Source: an uncultured Carboxylicivirga sp.
GTDB lineage: Bacteria > Bacteroidota > Bacteroidia > Bacteroidales > Marinilabiliaceae
Length of the DNA stretch: 64,000 nt
Assembly: GCF_963674565.1 (NCBI RefSeq)
Contig: NZ_OY771430.1
Location: 2,790,001 to 2,854,000 of the forward strand
Reading direction: 5' to 3'
How positions within the stretch are numbered: the first letter of the stretch is position 1; each line of letters starts with the position of its first letter. Below the pieces are notes generated by a model that saw nothing but the letters and a program-made list of their open reading frames with translations, had not been told where the DNA came from and made no database searches. Positions 53,228-62,947 of this stretch are shown here, in pieces. The position numbers and the translations under genes are program-made.

Positions 53228-53704
53228 TTATTTTGAAATCAATACAGTAGCATAAGCCGCTATTCCATCTTCTGTTCCAACAAACCCTAGTTTTTCGGTT
53301 GTTGTTGCTTTTATGGCAATATCTTCTATATCAATTGACATGGTTTCGGCCAAAACCTTTTGCATCGTTGGAATATGATCTTTTAACTTAGGTGTTTGCA
53401 ATGCTATGGTTGAATCAATATTACCAATTGAAAAACCTTTTCCTTCAATCAATTCAACAGTCTTTTTCATTAGAATCTTACTGTCTATTCCTTTCAAAGA
53501 AGGATCATTATCAGGAAAATGATAACCAATATCTCTCATATTAGCAGCTCCTAATAAAGCATCACAGATGGCATGTATTAAAACATCACCATCTGAATGA
53601 CCTATACTTCCTTTAATATGATCGATTTTTATACCTCCAATCCATAGCTCTTCGTCTTCACCCAGCTTATGTACATCGTATCCAAATCCTACCCGTATTT
53701 TCAT
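53228..53704 (-). CDS. ispF: 2-C-methyl-D-erythritol 2,4-cyclodiphosphate synthase
   Basis: 158 residues, the normal size. Fifth enzyme of the MEP isoprenoid pathway: makes the cyclic diphosphate from CDP-methylerythritol 2-phosphate. Motifs: GFGYDVHKLGED with metal ligands D10 and H12, the signature block IGHSDGDVLIHAICDALLGAA with the third ligand histidine, DIGYHFPDND, and the C-terminal TTTEKLGFVGTEDGIAAYA. Cytoplasmic. It sits 9 nt downstream of porV and 6 nt upstream of the thioredoxin gene, so a housekeeping gene is embedded in a secretion operon. Confidence 0.97.
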   Translation of the reverse strand: MKIRVGFGYDVHKLGEDEELWIGGIKIDHIKGSIGHSDGDVLIHAICDALLGAANMRDIGYHFPDNDPSLKGIDSKILMKKTVELIEGKGFSIGNIDSTIALQTPKLKDHIPTMQKVLAETMSIDIEDIAIKATTTEKLGFVGTEDGIAAYATVLISK

Positions 53705-53713
53705 AATCCAGTC

Positions 53714-54844
53714 TTAACGTTTTCTCTTGCCGCCAGCCATTTCACTCAAATCGAATGAAAGAGAGAAACGCATGGTATTGGCAAGTGGATTATTTGCAAC
53801 CATAGGAATAATATAAGACGCATCAAGTTGAAACATATTAAATCTCAGAGCTGCACCGGCAGAAGCATACTTTCTGTTGCCTTGACTTTCGTGTTCATGA
53901 AAATAACCTGCACGTAAAGCAAATTGTTTATCATACCAGTATTCGGCTCCTAATGAGAATGTCAGCTCCTGTACTTCACCCGACATTCCGTCCGGATGAT
54001 CACCAAAAGATTTAAAAATGGCCGCAGGCACTGATAAGTTTTCAACATCCTCAGTATCGTCCTGATTTAACTGAGCTGAAGGCACTAATAATTTATTCAC
54101 ATCAAAAGCAAATGAGATAGAGTTATACTTATCCATTTCCATTTCATAACCAACACCTAGTCTTAAATTAGCCGGAATAAACTCTTTATTAACACCATCA
54201 TAACTAATTTTAGATCCCATATTAGAGATATTCATACCGGCTGTAAAAGCAGCATCATTACGATTTACCTTCAACGGGGTACGAAAATAAAAAGCCACAT
54301 CAGCTCCAAAAGCATTACCAGCCTGTAAATCTTCAGCAGTACCACTGGTTAAATCCGATCGTATATAACGAAAGGCCACAGCACCCGAAAATTTTTCTGA
54401 TAAAACTCTTGAATAAGCAGCATCCAATGCAAACTCGTTAGGATTTCCAGTATAGGTTGCAACTCCGTCTGCTCCGGTAAAAGTAATCTGTCCAAGAGAG
54501 AAATAACGCAAAGATGCACTTACTGTTTGCATTTTATCAATACGATAATGATATGTCAAATATGACATATTAATATCGTTCACTAAAGCTCTCAACCATG
54601 GTGTAAATGAAATAGATACACCCATACTGCTCTCAATGAAAGCATATTTTGCCGGGTTAAGATACTGCGAGTTCATGTCAGGCGAAGAAGCTACACCGGC
54701 ATCTCCCATACCTCCTGATCGCGATTCAGGATTGATATTTAAAAAAGGAACAGCCGTTTGTATAGAGGTTTGCGCCTTAATGAATATAAAGTTTAAAGAC
54801 AGGATGAAAATTACTGAACCGATCTTTAATAAATTTTTCTTCAT
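53714..54844 (-). CDS. porV: T9SS outer-membrane shuttle protein PorV (LptO)
   Basis: 376 residues with a signal peptide ending at IKAQ. A FadL-like 14-strand barrel is indicated by the alternating pattern and the N-terminal family block SIQTAVPFLNINPESRSGGMGDAGVA. Further blocks are NSQYLNPAKYAF and a C-terminal barrel strand FSLSFDLSEM. PorV carries T9SS cargo from the translocon to the PorU sortase complex at the outer membrane. It follows porU after 87 nt, the same neighbourhood as in other Bacteroidota, where gldJ, porU and porV are adjacent. Confidence 0.95.
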   Translation of the reverse strand: MKKNLLKIGSVIFILSLNFIFIKAQTSIQTAVPFLNINPESRSGGMGDAGVASSPDMNSQYLNPAKYAFIESSMGVSISFTPWLRALVNDINMSYLTYHYRIDKMQTVSASLRYFSLGQITFTGADGVATYTGNPNEFALDAAYSRVLSEKFSGAVAFRYIRSDLTSGTAEDLQAGNAFGADVAFYFRTPLKVNRNDAAFTAGMNISNMGSKISYDGVNKEFIPANLRLGVGYEMEMDKYNSISFAFDVNKLLVPSAQLNQDDTEDVENLSVPAAIFKSFGDHPDGMSGEVQELTFSLGAEYWYDKQFALRAGYFHEHESQGNRKYASAGAALRFNMFQLDASYIIPMVANNPLANTMRFSLSFDLSEMAGGKRKR

Positions 54845-54931
54845 ACTAATTCTATTAACTATTTTGAAAGTTCAAATTTACACCAGTTTTCCCCAAAGTG
54901 ATATAGATGAAACTGTAAAATTTGATAATTA

Positions 54932-57900
54932 TTATTCAACTACTAATATTTTTTTGGAAAATAGGCCTGTTTGGCCTTCGTCTCCAACAAACTCACATTG
55001 TAAAATATAAAGGCCTTTAGGTACAAATGACGAAAGCTGATAATCGAATGGTGATACAGCTCCTCCAACAGATGAAACCTGTTGTTCTGTTAAATCAATT
55101 AAGCGACCACTTAAATCAAACAATCGCAATGTGGCGTCCAGCATCGAATTAGGAGCATCATGATCAAACGAAATTTTGATTGTTTCGCCTGACATAACCG
55201 GATTTGGATACAGCATTGTATTATTAACATTTAACTCACCACTCAACTCAACCACAAACTCTATAACAATTGAAGTAGAATTATTCAAATTATCCCATGC
55301 TTTGAGTTCCAGCTTATGTCGCCCAGTTTCCATTTTACTCAACTGATAAGACAAAGTTCCTCTTTGATAATCATTATTATTTGAATTATAATATTCGTTT
55401 AATACTGAAGAACCGGCTCTTTCATCATCAATCGTCAGGGTTATATCATGCCCGATACCAACTCCACTGGTATTAATTCCACTTTGATCATAAAATGTTG
55501 CATGCAGTATCGGGCGTGTTCCGGTAATATCACCACTTTTATACCCTTCATTATTCAACCATATTGCTATTTCCGGCCCATCCTCATCATTAACCTGATT
55601 ATCCGTAACTCCGCCGACCATTATTTCGTTATTGGCTCCGAATGCCTCGACTTTATTAATATCAGAACCATAAAAACTAACTCTTCCGTTTCCAACATGG
55701 TATCTGATATCCTTCGGTACCATAAAAGAAACATTAAATGTATCATTCTTTACATCTACATCTCCTTTGAATATTCTGTTTTGATAAACCTCAAATTCAA
55801 AAGGCACCGTACCGCCATTTCCTAATGTGGTTATAGTAACAGGCTTATCAAAAACCTTCACAGTTACTGTGCCATCCTCAAACATATTTTCTTGTCCTTC
55901 ACCTATAACACCTTCAATTGATATCAGATCCAAAGCCTTCAGAGTATCCTGTTTGGCAGGATCTATTTCATCGTTAATTTTGTTAATTGAGATATTGTTT
56001 GTAGGATAATTTAATTGTAAGGCAGGATCTCCTAATAAAGTGAAGTTTAATTTGTTGATCGTATTACCTGATGCATTTTTTGTTGACTTTATTATATCCC
56101 CTAAACGTAGCTTCTCTCCATTAGCATCTTTTTCAAAAATGTAATTGTAAAGATTTGTGTTAATATCGAAATTGGAACTCGACCAGGCTACTCTTGTTGT
56201 TGTCAAAAGAGCAACACCTCCGCCATTTGGAGTTGTCAAAACAGCTTCCCCGGCAGTCCCATCCGTCATTGTCCAATCATCATATCTGCTAAATTCACAG
56301 GTAGCTGTAACAAATAAAGGTAACACACTAAAATTAGACAAACTTTGTATAGCTGATTTATCCAGGATATTCTCATGAGCCAAGTACCTTTCACCGCCAT
56401 GTCCTGTATAATTAAAAATTAAAGTGCCTTGATTTAACGCTTCAGCTACAGCTTCATTCACACCAGGATAGCGATCACCCGATGAAGTCGTCACCTTATC
56501 ATATGCATCAAAATAGATTTTAGTCATGTCGAATCCAGGATGGGCCAGTTTAACTTTTTGCGTCAATAATTCAGCCTGCCTCATATGCAGATTATTATCA
56601 CCATCATCTCCCACAAAAGTCAATGTTGATTTCCAGTTCGAGAACACTGGATCAAACATATACTTCTCTATTTTATCAACCACTATTTTAGCTTGTTGCA
56701 ATGTATTAACAGGAAAACGACCGATACCAATATCCAGTTTGTTACTTTGAATATATTCACCTTCAGTTGCATCAAGCAATCCAAAAAAATCATCTGATGT
56801 ATATGAATTTGAATAATTGATTGAGTTTTCTGATTGATAGGTCAATATAAAGTTAGTGTTATCTGAGTCTGTACTTTTGTTATCAAATGAACCATTGCCA
56901 AATAGTAATAAATATTTGAACTTTTCTTTACCCTTATCATATAAATAACGCGCAAAATCCCTAATAGCACTTACATCTGGCTGCCCGGAAGAAAATTCAT
57001 TATAAATCTGTTCTGGTTCAACAATTAAACACTGTAAACCTGTTTTTTGATTATGAAGTTGAGCTAATCTTTTAGCCTGCTCTATAAACAAAGGATGAGA
57101 AACAATTAACATTTCAGGTACTGCCTCACCATGTAAATCCTGATTTTCTATTTCTTTTACATAAGTAGGTTGCGAAAAATCAGCTGCAGTAGGATCAAAA
57201 ACAACAAACTCTTTAATATAACCTGTTGAAGTTGTAAAACCGCTCTTAGCACCGTAATCTTCAATTTTCAATTGAACAGGTGCTATATGATTACTTATAT
57301 CCCACAATACAGAAGAACTATTGGTATTAGAAATGTAGAATCTGGTTGTATTACCATTTCCAACTACATCCTTATTTCTAAACTCAAGTTGACCTTTTAA
57401 AACCAACGATTCTTTAGCATTTAAACAATAATAATCTAGGTTTCCGTAAGCTCCGCTGGCGGATGTATTATATTGTAATACAAGTGAAACATCAGGACTA
57501 TTACTATAAAAAGAAGATTGTCCAATTCCCTCCTGAGCTACACTCCCTGTTGTTGTCCCGTAATCAACTGAAGGGATAGAAATAGATTGTAATGCTGTTA
57601 GTGATCCATTAACAAAAGTCTGAATATTTGAACTTAAGTTAGATCGGCCAATAACACTTGTTAAAAGTTTAATTGGTTTATCTTTAATTAGATTTGTAAA
57701 AGTAAAATCATATTGTTGCTGTCCACCAGCTAAAATTCTCTCTCCATACCAAGTTCTTCCTGATTTAATTAAATTATACATCTCTAACTCAAAGAAAGTA
57801 TAACTGTCATATTCACTCGTTTCATTTGTATAGGTTTCGTATGATTCAGAAGAAGTTTGTACCATTTTACCTTCCCCAACATCCTCCGTTAAAAAATAAT

Positions 57901-58699
57901 ATGCTTCATCTGCATAATCGTGTATTTGATGAAGAAACATATCACGTTGAGAATTATATGTCCATTTTACCGGCCCCTGAGCATAAAAATAAATTGCATT
58001 ATTGTAATGCATTACAGCATTTTCTTGCAAGTCATCCAATCTACTTGCTCCATTAAACTTCGGTAACATATTTCCACCATTACCAAAAATCTTAACTTTT
58101 TGTCCACTACTAAAGCCCCAGGAAGTTAAAACAGAATATGGAATTTTATAAACTCCCGATTCACTAATCGAAACTTTAACCCATTTACCAGAACTTAATA
58201 CTGAATTAGAAGCTTTTTTAATACTTAATTCTGATTTTAAATTTTCTTTTAAAGAATCTACTTCAGGAAGCACTACTTCTAATTGAAACCTTGATACCTT
58301 ATTATAGGCCATCAATTGTTCATTGTGTACAATTGGTATTATTTCTAATTCAAGATAATTTTGCTTGCTGATGGTAACAATATGCTTTTTAATAGTAGAA
58401 ACAGCTTGTTGGCTTATTTTTCCCAAAATAGTCGCTTCGAAAGCATTTAATGCAGATAATTCAATTGGTTTAAATTGAACATCAATATTATCTATCGAAA
58501 TATTTGAATGAATTGGATATTGTAATAATAGCAATGGCAATCCTTCTTCTGATTGTCCTGATTGTTTATCGAAACTCAGGGATGGTTGATATTCATTACA
58601 GATATTCCATTTAATATCAATTGATTCGTTAAATGATTGAGCATTTAATCCAACCAGGACAAACAAAGTAATAAAACTTAAAATGATTTTTTTATTCAT
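54932..58699 (-). CDS. porU: T9SS sortase PorU (C25 peptidase family)
   Basis: 1255 residues from the ATG at 58699, chosen because MNKKIILSFITLFVLVGLNAQ is a clean signal peptide (an ATG at 58723 adds eight residues). A gingipain-type C25 catalytic domain (about 500-870) has H767 in YTGHGGERYL and C801 in TATCEFSRYDD. This 34-residue spacing is close to the His/Cys pair of P. gingivalis PorU. N-terminal beta-rich region to about 480; Ig-like domains follow the peptidase. The C-terminus is itself a type IX sorting-type domain (MLYPNPVMSGETIKISFD, GLYILQCEF). PorU cleaves the sorting domain of secreted proteins and links them to the surface. First gene of the minus-strand T9SS operon. Confidence 0.96.
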   Translation of the reverse strand: MNKKIILSFITLFVLVGLNAQSFNESIDIKWNICNEYQPSLSFDKQSGQSEEGLPLLLLQYPIHSNISIDNIDVQFKPIELSALNAFEATILGKISQQAVSTIKKHIVTISKQNYLELEIIPIVHNEQLMAYNKVSRFQLEVVLPEVDSLKENLKSELSIKKASNSVLSSGKWVKVSISESGVYKIPYSVLTSWGFSSGQKVKIFGNGGNMLPKFNGASRLDDLQENAVMHYNNAIYFYAQGPVKWTYNSQRDMFLHQIHDYADEAYYFLTEDVGEGKMVQTSSESYETYTNETSEYDSYTFFELEMYNLIKSGRTWYGERILAGGQQQYDFTFTNLIKDKPIKLLTSVIGRSNLSSNIQTFVNGSLTALQSISIPSVDYGTTTGSVAQEGIGQSSFYSNSPDVSLVLQYNTSASGAYGNLDYYCLNAKESLVLKGQLEFRNKDVVGNGNTTRFYISNTNSSSVLWDISNHIAPVQLKIEDYGAKSGFTTSTGYIKEFVVFDPTAADFSQPTYVKEIENQDLHGEAVPEMLIVSHPLFIEQAKRLAQLHNQKTGLQCLIVEPEQIYNEFSSGQPDVSAIRDFARYLYDKGKEKFKYLLLFGNGSFDNKSTDSDNTNFILTYQSENSINYSNSYTSDDFFGLLDATEGEYIQSNKLDIGIGRFPVNTLQQAKIVVDKIEKYMFDPVFSNWKSTLTFVGDDGDNNLHMRQAELLTQKVKLAHPGFDMTKIYFDAYDKVTTSSGDRYPGVNEAVAEALNQGTLIFNYTGHGGERYLAHENILDKSAIQSLSNFSVLPLFVTATCEFSRYDDWTMTDGTAGEAVLTTPNGGGVALLTTTRVAWSSSNFDINTNLYNYIFEKDANGEKLRLGDIIKSTKNASGNTINKLNFTLLGDPALQLNYPTNNISINKINDEIDPAKQDTLKALDLISIEGVIGEGQENMFEDGTVTVKVFDKPVTITTLGNGGTVPFEFEVYQNRIFKGDVDVKNDTFNVSFMVPKDIRYHVGNGRVSFYGSDINKVEAFGANNEIMVGGVTDNQVNDEDGPEIAIWLNNEGYKSGDITGTRPILHATFYDQSGINTSGVGIGHDITLTIDDERAGSSVLNEYYNSNNNDYQRGTLSYQLSKMETGRHKLELKAWDNLNNSTSIVIEFVVELSGELNVNNTMLYPNPVMSGETIKISFDHDAPNSMLDATLRLFDLSGRLIDLTEQQVSSVGGAVSPFDYQLSSFVPKGLYILQCEFVGDEGQTGLFSKKILVVE

Positions 58700-58810
58700 T
58701 CTCTTTTCAACTACGTAATACAAACGTTACTAAAGCATTAAAAGTTTATCCTTGCATTGTCAGAACACAATATAAACCTTCTAATTCCACCATCCTTTTA
58801 ATAAAAGACA

Positions 58811-58818
58811 CAAAAATA
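58811..58818 (-). promoter_or_regulatory. Possible -7 box of the porU operon
   Basis: Reads TATTTTTG on the minus strand, matching TAnnTTTG, giving a leader of about 105 nt. No clear -33 TTG. Confidence 0.35.
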
Positions 58819-58915
58819 AATCTTTCAGCATAAGATTTTCCTATATTTAACGTTTAGACTAAAGAAAAATTGCTCTTAGTTATATTGTGAACAAAAAAAT
58901 AGAACTAAACCTTCG

Positions 58916-58941
58916 TTTGGTATAACCTTTTTTTATTTTTG
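58916..58941 (+). promoter_or_regulatory. Candidate gldJ promoter
   Basis: TATTTTTG at 58934-58941 matches the -7 consensus exactly. A TTTG at 58916-58919 is 14 nt upstream, somewhat closer than usual for a -33 element. The leader would be about 78 nt. Confidence 0.4.
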
Positions 58942-59025
58942 CAGTATAACAACGTCAATTGAACTTTACTTTTAGTTTATTTGATTCATAAAAACGTGAA
59001 TAATAGAATACAATACTATAAAGCT

Positions 59026-60522
59026 ATGAGGATTAAAAACGGAATTATTCTGGCTGTTTTTGCTTTAAGTATGATAGGTTTCTCATCATGCAAAGGTGGT
59101 AAAGGCAACCAAAGTGTTTCATCTGCTACAGGATGGGAATACAATACTCCTGATAACGGTGGATTTGAATACAAATCTGGTTATGAGCAAGAAACAGGAC
59201 CAGGTCTTGTATTTATTGAAGGTGGTACCTTCATCATGGGTCGTGTAGAACAGGATGTTCTTTACGAATGGAATAATTCTCCACGTAGAGTAACCGTTCC
59301 TTCATTTTACATGGATGAAACTGAGGTAAAAAACGTTGATTACCGTGAATATCTATTCTGGGTCAACCGTGTATATGTTGATTACCCTGAAGTATACAGA
59401 AAGGCATTGCCTGATACATTGGTATGGCGTCGTCCAATGGCTTACAATGAGCCAATGGTTGAAAACTACCTCCGCCACCCAGCCTATTCTGAATATCCAG
59501 TAGTTGGTGTAAACCACAGTCAGGCAAGGGATTATTGCAAATGGCGTACTGACCGTGTGAACGAAATGATTTTGGTTAACGAAGGAATTCTTGAATTTGA
59601 TGTTAACCAACAAAACGAAAACGTATTTGATACAGAAGCTTATTTATATGGACAATATGAGGGAATCCAGGGTAAAAGACCTATGGAAGACCTTAATCCA
59701 AATAACGAAAGTCGAAGAGTAAGATGGGATGATGGTTTACTTTTACCAAAATATCGTCTCCCAACCGAAGCTGAGTGGGAATATGCTGCTCTTGGATTAA
59801 TCGGTAACTCATATGACGAAAGAATGACAAACCGTCGTATTTATCCTTGGGATGGTCACATTTTACGTAATGCTGATAAGAAAGAACGTGGTAAGATGAT
59901 GGCTAACTTCGTTAGAGGAACTGGTGATATGATGGGTATGGCTGGTGACTTAAATGATGCTGGTGACATTACTGTTGATGTTCATTCATATTATCCTAAC
60001 GATTTCGGTTTGTACTGTATGGCTGGTAATGTTAACGAATGGGTAGCTGACGTTTATCGTCCATTATCATTCGAAGACATGGATGAATTCAGTCCATACC
60101 GTGGTAATATTTTCCAACAAAAAGTATTAGACGAAGAAGGATTTATCGTTGAAAAAGACAGTCTAGGACATATCCGCTACAGAAACGAAACGGATAAAGA
60201 CATTATGAACCGTAAAAATTATCGTACTGCTGACAACCGCAACTTCGAGGATGGAGATGCAGTAACCAACATTACTGAAGGTTCATCTTGGGTAGATTCA
60301 CAATCAGGAACTGGAAATATGTACTCAGGAGCACCAAACAGTAGCTTAGGTAGCTTGGTAAGCGACCGTTCAAGAGTTTACAAAGGTGGAGGCTGGAGAG
60401 ACCGCGCCTACTGGTTAAGCCCTGGTGCACGTCGTTATCTGGACGAACGTGAAAGTCGTGATGACTTAGGTTTCCGTTGTGCTATGACACGTGTTGGTAG
60501 TCCGATAAAAGGAAAACAATAA
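59026..60522 (+). CDS. gldJ: GldJ, T9SS/gliding lipoprotein with FGE-sulfatase fold
   Basis: 498 residues from the ATG at 59026. That start gives a proper lipoprotein signal (MRIKNGIILAVFALSMIGFSSC, Cys22); the frame also opens at a TTG at 58981, which I reject. The formylglycine-generating-enzyme-like fold is clear: GLVFIEGGTFIMG, FYMDETEVKNVDYREYLFW, PVVGVNHSQARDYCKWR, YRLPTEAEWEYAALG, GNVNEWVADVYR, YKGGGWRDRAYWLSPGARRY and LGFRCAM. GldJ stabilises and partners the GldK/PorK ring of the T9SS; it is not a sulfatase activator. It is divergent from porU, with murF downstream behind a terminator. Confidence 0.94.
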   Translation: MRIKNGIILAVFALSMIGFSSCKGGKGNQSVSSATGWEYNTPDNGGFEYKSGYEQETGPGLVFIEGGTFIMGRVEQDVLYEWNNSPRRVTVPSFYMDETEVKNVDYREYLFWVNRVYVDYPEVYRKALPDTLVWRRPMAYNEPMVENYLRHPAYSEYPVVGVNHSQARDYCKWRTDRVNEMILVNEGILEFDVNQQNENVFDTEAYLYGQYEGIQGKRPMEDLNPNNESRRVRWDDGLLLPKYRLPTEAEWEYAALGLIGNSYDERMTNRRIYPWDGHILRNADKKERGKMMANFVRGTGDMMGMAGDLNDAGDITVDVHSYYPNDFGLYCMAGNVNEWVADVYRPLSFEDMDEFSPYRGNIFQQKVLDEEGFIVEKDSLGHIRYRNETDKDIMNRKNYRTADNRNFEDGDAVTNITEGSSWVDSQSGTGNMYSGAPNSSLGSLVSDRSRVYKGGGWRDRAYWLSPGARRYLDERESRDDLGFRCAMTRVGSPIKGKQ

Positions 60523-60550
60523 TAAAGAACCAGATAATTCCATAGATATA

Positions 60551-60585
60551 GAGGTTGACTATTCAAGTCAGCCTCTTTTTTTTTA
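60551..60585 (+). terminator. Rho-independent terminator of gldJ
   Basis: GAGGTTGACT (60551-60560) pairs with AGTCAGCCTC (60566-60575), one wobble, loop 5 nt, followed by a long T-run. Located about 30 nt after the gldJ stop; murF therefore has its own promoter. Confidence 0.9.
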
Positions 60586-60617
60586 TTTTCGCTATCGGTA
60601 AATTAACTTTTGAGATA

Positions 60618-61907
60618 ATGGCAGAATTAACAGATATCTATAAGGCATTTTGTGACTCTTCAGAACTATCAACAGACAGTCGAAACTGTTCCAATGGCGC
60701 AATTTTTGTTGCCCTAAAAGGCGACAATTTTGACGGTAATAAATATGTTGAAGAAGTTTTATCCAATGGTGCCCGATATGCTATTGCCAGCGATGAAAAA
60801 CTCAGCCACTTACAAAACGTATTTATAGTTAATAATACACTTGAGACACTTCAAAAACTAGCACAATTCCATAGAAGAAAGCTTCCATTTCCTATTATCT
60901 CAATTACAGGTACCAATGGCAAAACAACATCAAAAGAACTAATAAATGCAGTTCTTTCTGAAAAATACCATTGTAAAGCAACTGCAGGCAATTTCAATAA
61001 CCACATTGGCGTTCCATTGACATTATTATCTTTTACTGATGAGTTAGAAATAGGTATTGTTGAAATGGGTGCCAACCATATAGGAGAAATTGAATTGCTT
61101 TGTAATATTGCAGAACCGGATTATTGTTTAATCACTAACGTGGGGAAAGCTCACCTGGAAGGTTTCGGATCATTTGAAGGGGTAAAAAAGGCTAAAGGTG
61201 AAATGTATCAATATGCCTTAAAGAACGATAAGCCAATATTTATCAATAAGAACAACCTCCATCTCAAGGAGATGGCATCCTTAAATAATAAAAGAATAGA
61301 ATACGGGGTTAACGCTGAAATCGAGGCACAAATTGCGGAGTTAACACCATTTGTAAATATTAAATGGTCTGACAAAAAGCTCAATAAGGAATTTGAAACC
61401 CAAACCAACCTGATAGGATCCTATAATCTCGAAAATATAAACGCTGCCATTGCAATAGGAAGATATTTTGATGTTGATCCAACTTCAATTAATGAAGCTT
61501 TAAATAAATACCAACCAACTAATAACCGCTCTCAGTTGATAAAAACTGATAAAAACAGAATTATCATGGATGCATACAATGCCAATCCTTCAAGTATGGC
61601 TGTTGCATTGGATAATTTTGACCGGATAAAAGAAAATAATAAACTTATTATTCTTGGGGGAATGAAGGAGTTAGGTTCAGATTCTGTTGAAGAGCACAAG
61701 AAGCTGATTAACATTCTGAAAAAATGCAATTTCAATTCTGTAATTCTTATTGGGGATGAATTTAAGAACTTAAATTCCAACTACAACCACTTCTCAACTA
61801 ATAAAGAGTGTATTGATTACCTAAAACTAAATCAGCCAAATGACTCATACATTTTAATCAAAGGTTCGAGAAGTAATAAATTGGAAGAAATTCTACCTTT
61901 TATATAA
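60618..61907 (+). CDS. murF: UDP-N-acetylmuramoyl-tripeptide--D-alanyl-D-alanine ligase
   Basis: 429 residues from the ATG at 60618; an earlier in-frame start at 60555 would lie inside the gldJ terminator. Adds D-Ala-D-Ala to UDP-MurNAc-tripeptide in peptidoglycan synthesis, in the cytoplasm. Three Mur-ligase domains: the N-terminal domain with STDSRNCSNGAIFVALKG, the ATPase with P-loop SITGTNGKTTSKE (from about residue 96), EMGANHIGEIE and NVGKAHLEGFGS, and the C-terminal domain with MDAYNANPSSMAVAL and ILGGMKELGSDS. The last 15 nt overlap the convergent glycosyltransferase gene. Confidence 0.96.
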   Translation: MAELTDIYKAFCDSSELSTDSRNCSNGAIFVALKGDNFDGNKYVEEVLSNGARYAIASDEKLSHLQNVFIVNNTLETLQKLAQFHRRKLPFPIISITGTNGKTTSKELINAVLSEKYHCKATAGNFNNHIGVPLTLLSFTDELEIGIVEMGANHIGEIELLCNIAEPDYCLITNVGKAHLEGFGSFEGVKKAKGEMYQYALKNDKPIFINKNNLHLKEMASLNNKRIEYGVNAEIEAQIAELTPFVNIKWSDKKLNKEFETQTNLIGSYNLENINAAIAIGRYFDVDPTSINEALNKYQPTNNRSQLIKTDKNRIIMDAYNANPSSMAVALDNFDRIKENNKLIILGGMKELGSDSVEEHKKLINILKKCNFNSVILIGDEFKNLNSNYNHFSTNKECIDYLKLNQPNDSYILIKGSRSNKLEEILPFI

Positions 61908-62933
61908 TCTAAAGTGTTTTAGCTGACTAAAACGAGTTATCTTCTTAAAGTAAAATGCCCAAATAATACTTTGAGGATATACTTCAATATGTTTCGATTT
62001 CACCCAAAGGGACTTTTGCTCACGACGTTTTTTTAAGGCTGAAGGTATTCTGCTGTAAAAAGCCATGTGAGCATTAAAAACGGCCATAAAAAATTTCCAT
62101 TCGCCTTTAACCCCAAAATGAATGGCTGCCACTCCATCTAAAATCATTCGAATAAAAAGTATAGGTAATAAACTTTTCGAACTAAGATTCTTAAACATCA
62201 TCACCAGGTTATTTCTGAAGTTTAGGTAGGTTTTACGTGGGTGTTGCTGATCCAGAGTTGCGCCGCCAACATGTATAACTTCCGCCGCTGGAAAAACCTT
62301 AATCTCGTACCCCATATTTTTTAAACGCCAACACAGATCAATCTCTTCCATGTGTGCAAAAAATGATTCATCTAAACCACCGGCTGAACGATATAAATCA
62401 GCTCTTATCATTAGTGCAGCACCTGTTGCCCAAAAAATTGATATTGAATCATTATACTGCCCCTTATCTTCCTCAATCTCATTCAAAATCCGACCGCGAC
62501 AAAAAGGATATCCAAACTTATCAATGTAGCCTCCTGAGGCACCGGCATACTCAAACTTATGAGGATCATTAAAGGCACGTATTTTTGGCATACAGGCTGC
62601 TAATTCTCTATCCCTATCCATTTCATCAATTAGTGGATCAAGCCAATGAGGTTCTGGAGAAACATCACTGTTCAGAAGCAAATAATAGTCAGCATCAATT
62701 AGCTCCAATGCCTTATTATATCCACCTGCAAATCCATAATTACGGTCTAAAGATACAACACGTACACTTGGATGATTATTTTTAAGATAGTTCAGACTAT
62801 CATCAGAAGAAGCATTATCTGCCACAATAATTTCAACATCCGGACGATCAGAATATTTAATGACTACTGGTAGAAATTTCTCTAGCAGAGATTTTCCGTT
62901 CCAGTTTAAAATTACGACAGCAGTTTTTGACAT
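61893..62933 (-). CDS. Family 2 glycosyltransferase
   Basis: 346 residues, GT-A fold. N-terminal nucleotide-binding block KTAVVILNWNGKSLLEKFLP, then VEIIVADNASSDDSL, RNYGFAGGYNKAL, the DxD-type LLLNSDVSPEPHWL and the acceptor-side block HMEEIDLCWRLKNMGY. The C-terminal part (about 230-346) is basic and amphipathic and may touch the inner membrane. This rhamnosyltransferase-like subgroup builds cell-surface polysaccharide or glycolipid; donor and acceptor are unknown. It starts 14 nt after the acyltransferase gene ends, suggesting a joint envelope role. Confidence 0.9.
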   Translation of the reverse strand: MSKTAVVILNWNGKSLLEKFLPVVIKYSDRPDVEIIVADNASSDDSLNYLKNNHPSVRVVSLDRNYGFAGGYNKALELIDADYYLLLNSDVSPEPHWLDPLIDEMDRDRELAACMPKIRAFNDPHKFEYAGASGGYIDKFGYPFCRGRILNEIEEDKGQYNDSISIFWATGAALMIRADLYRSAGGLDESFFAHMEEIDLCWRLKNMGYEIKVFPAAEVIHVGGATLDQQHPRKTYLNFRNNLVMMFKNLSSKSLLPILFIRMILDGVAAIHFGVKGEWKFFMAVFNAHMAFYSRIPSALKKRREQKSLWVKSKHIEVYPQSIIWAFYFKKITRFSQLKHFRLYKR

Positions 62934-62947
62934 TCGTTAGCTAACAG

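Noticed and set aside
55448..55825. Plus-strand 125-codon frame antisense to porU
   Set aside because: Lies wholly inside the PorU coding region, which is continuous and has recognised catalytic and C-terminal domains.
59026..60522. Reading the FGE-sulfatase fold as a sulfatase-maturing enzyme
   Set aside because: The lipobox, the GldJ-type N-terminal block, the length and the porU/porV neighbourhood identify it as the T9SS/gliding component.
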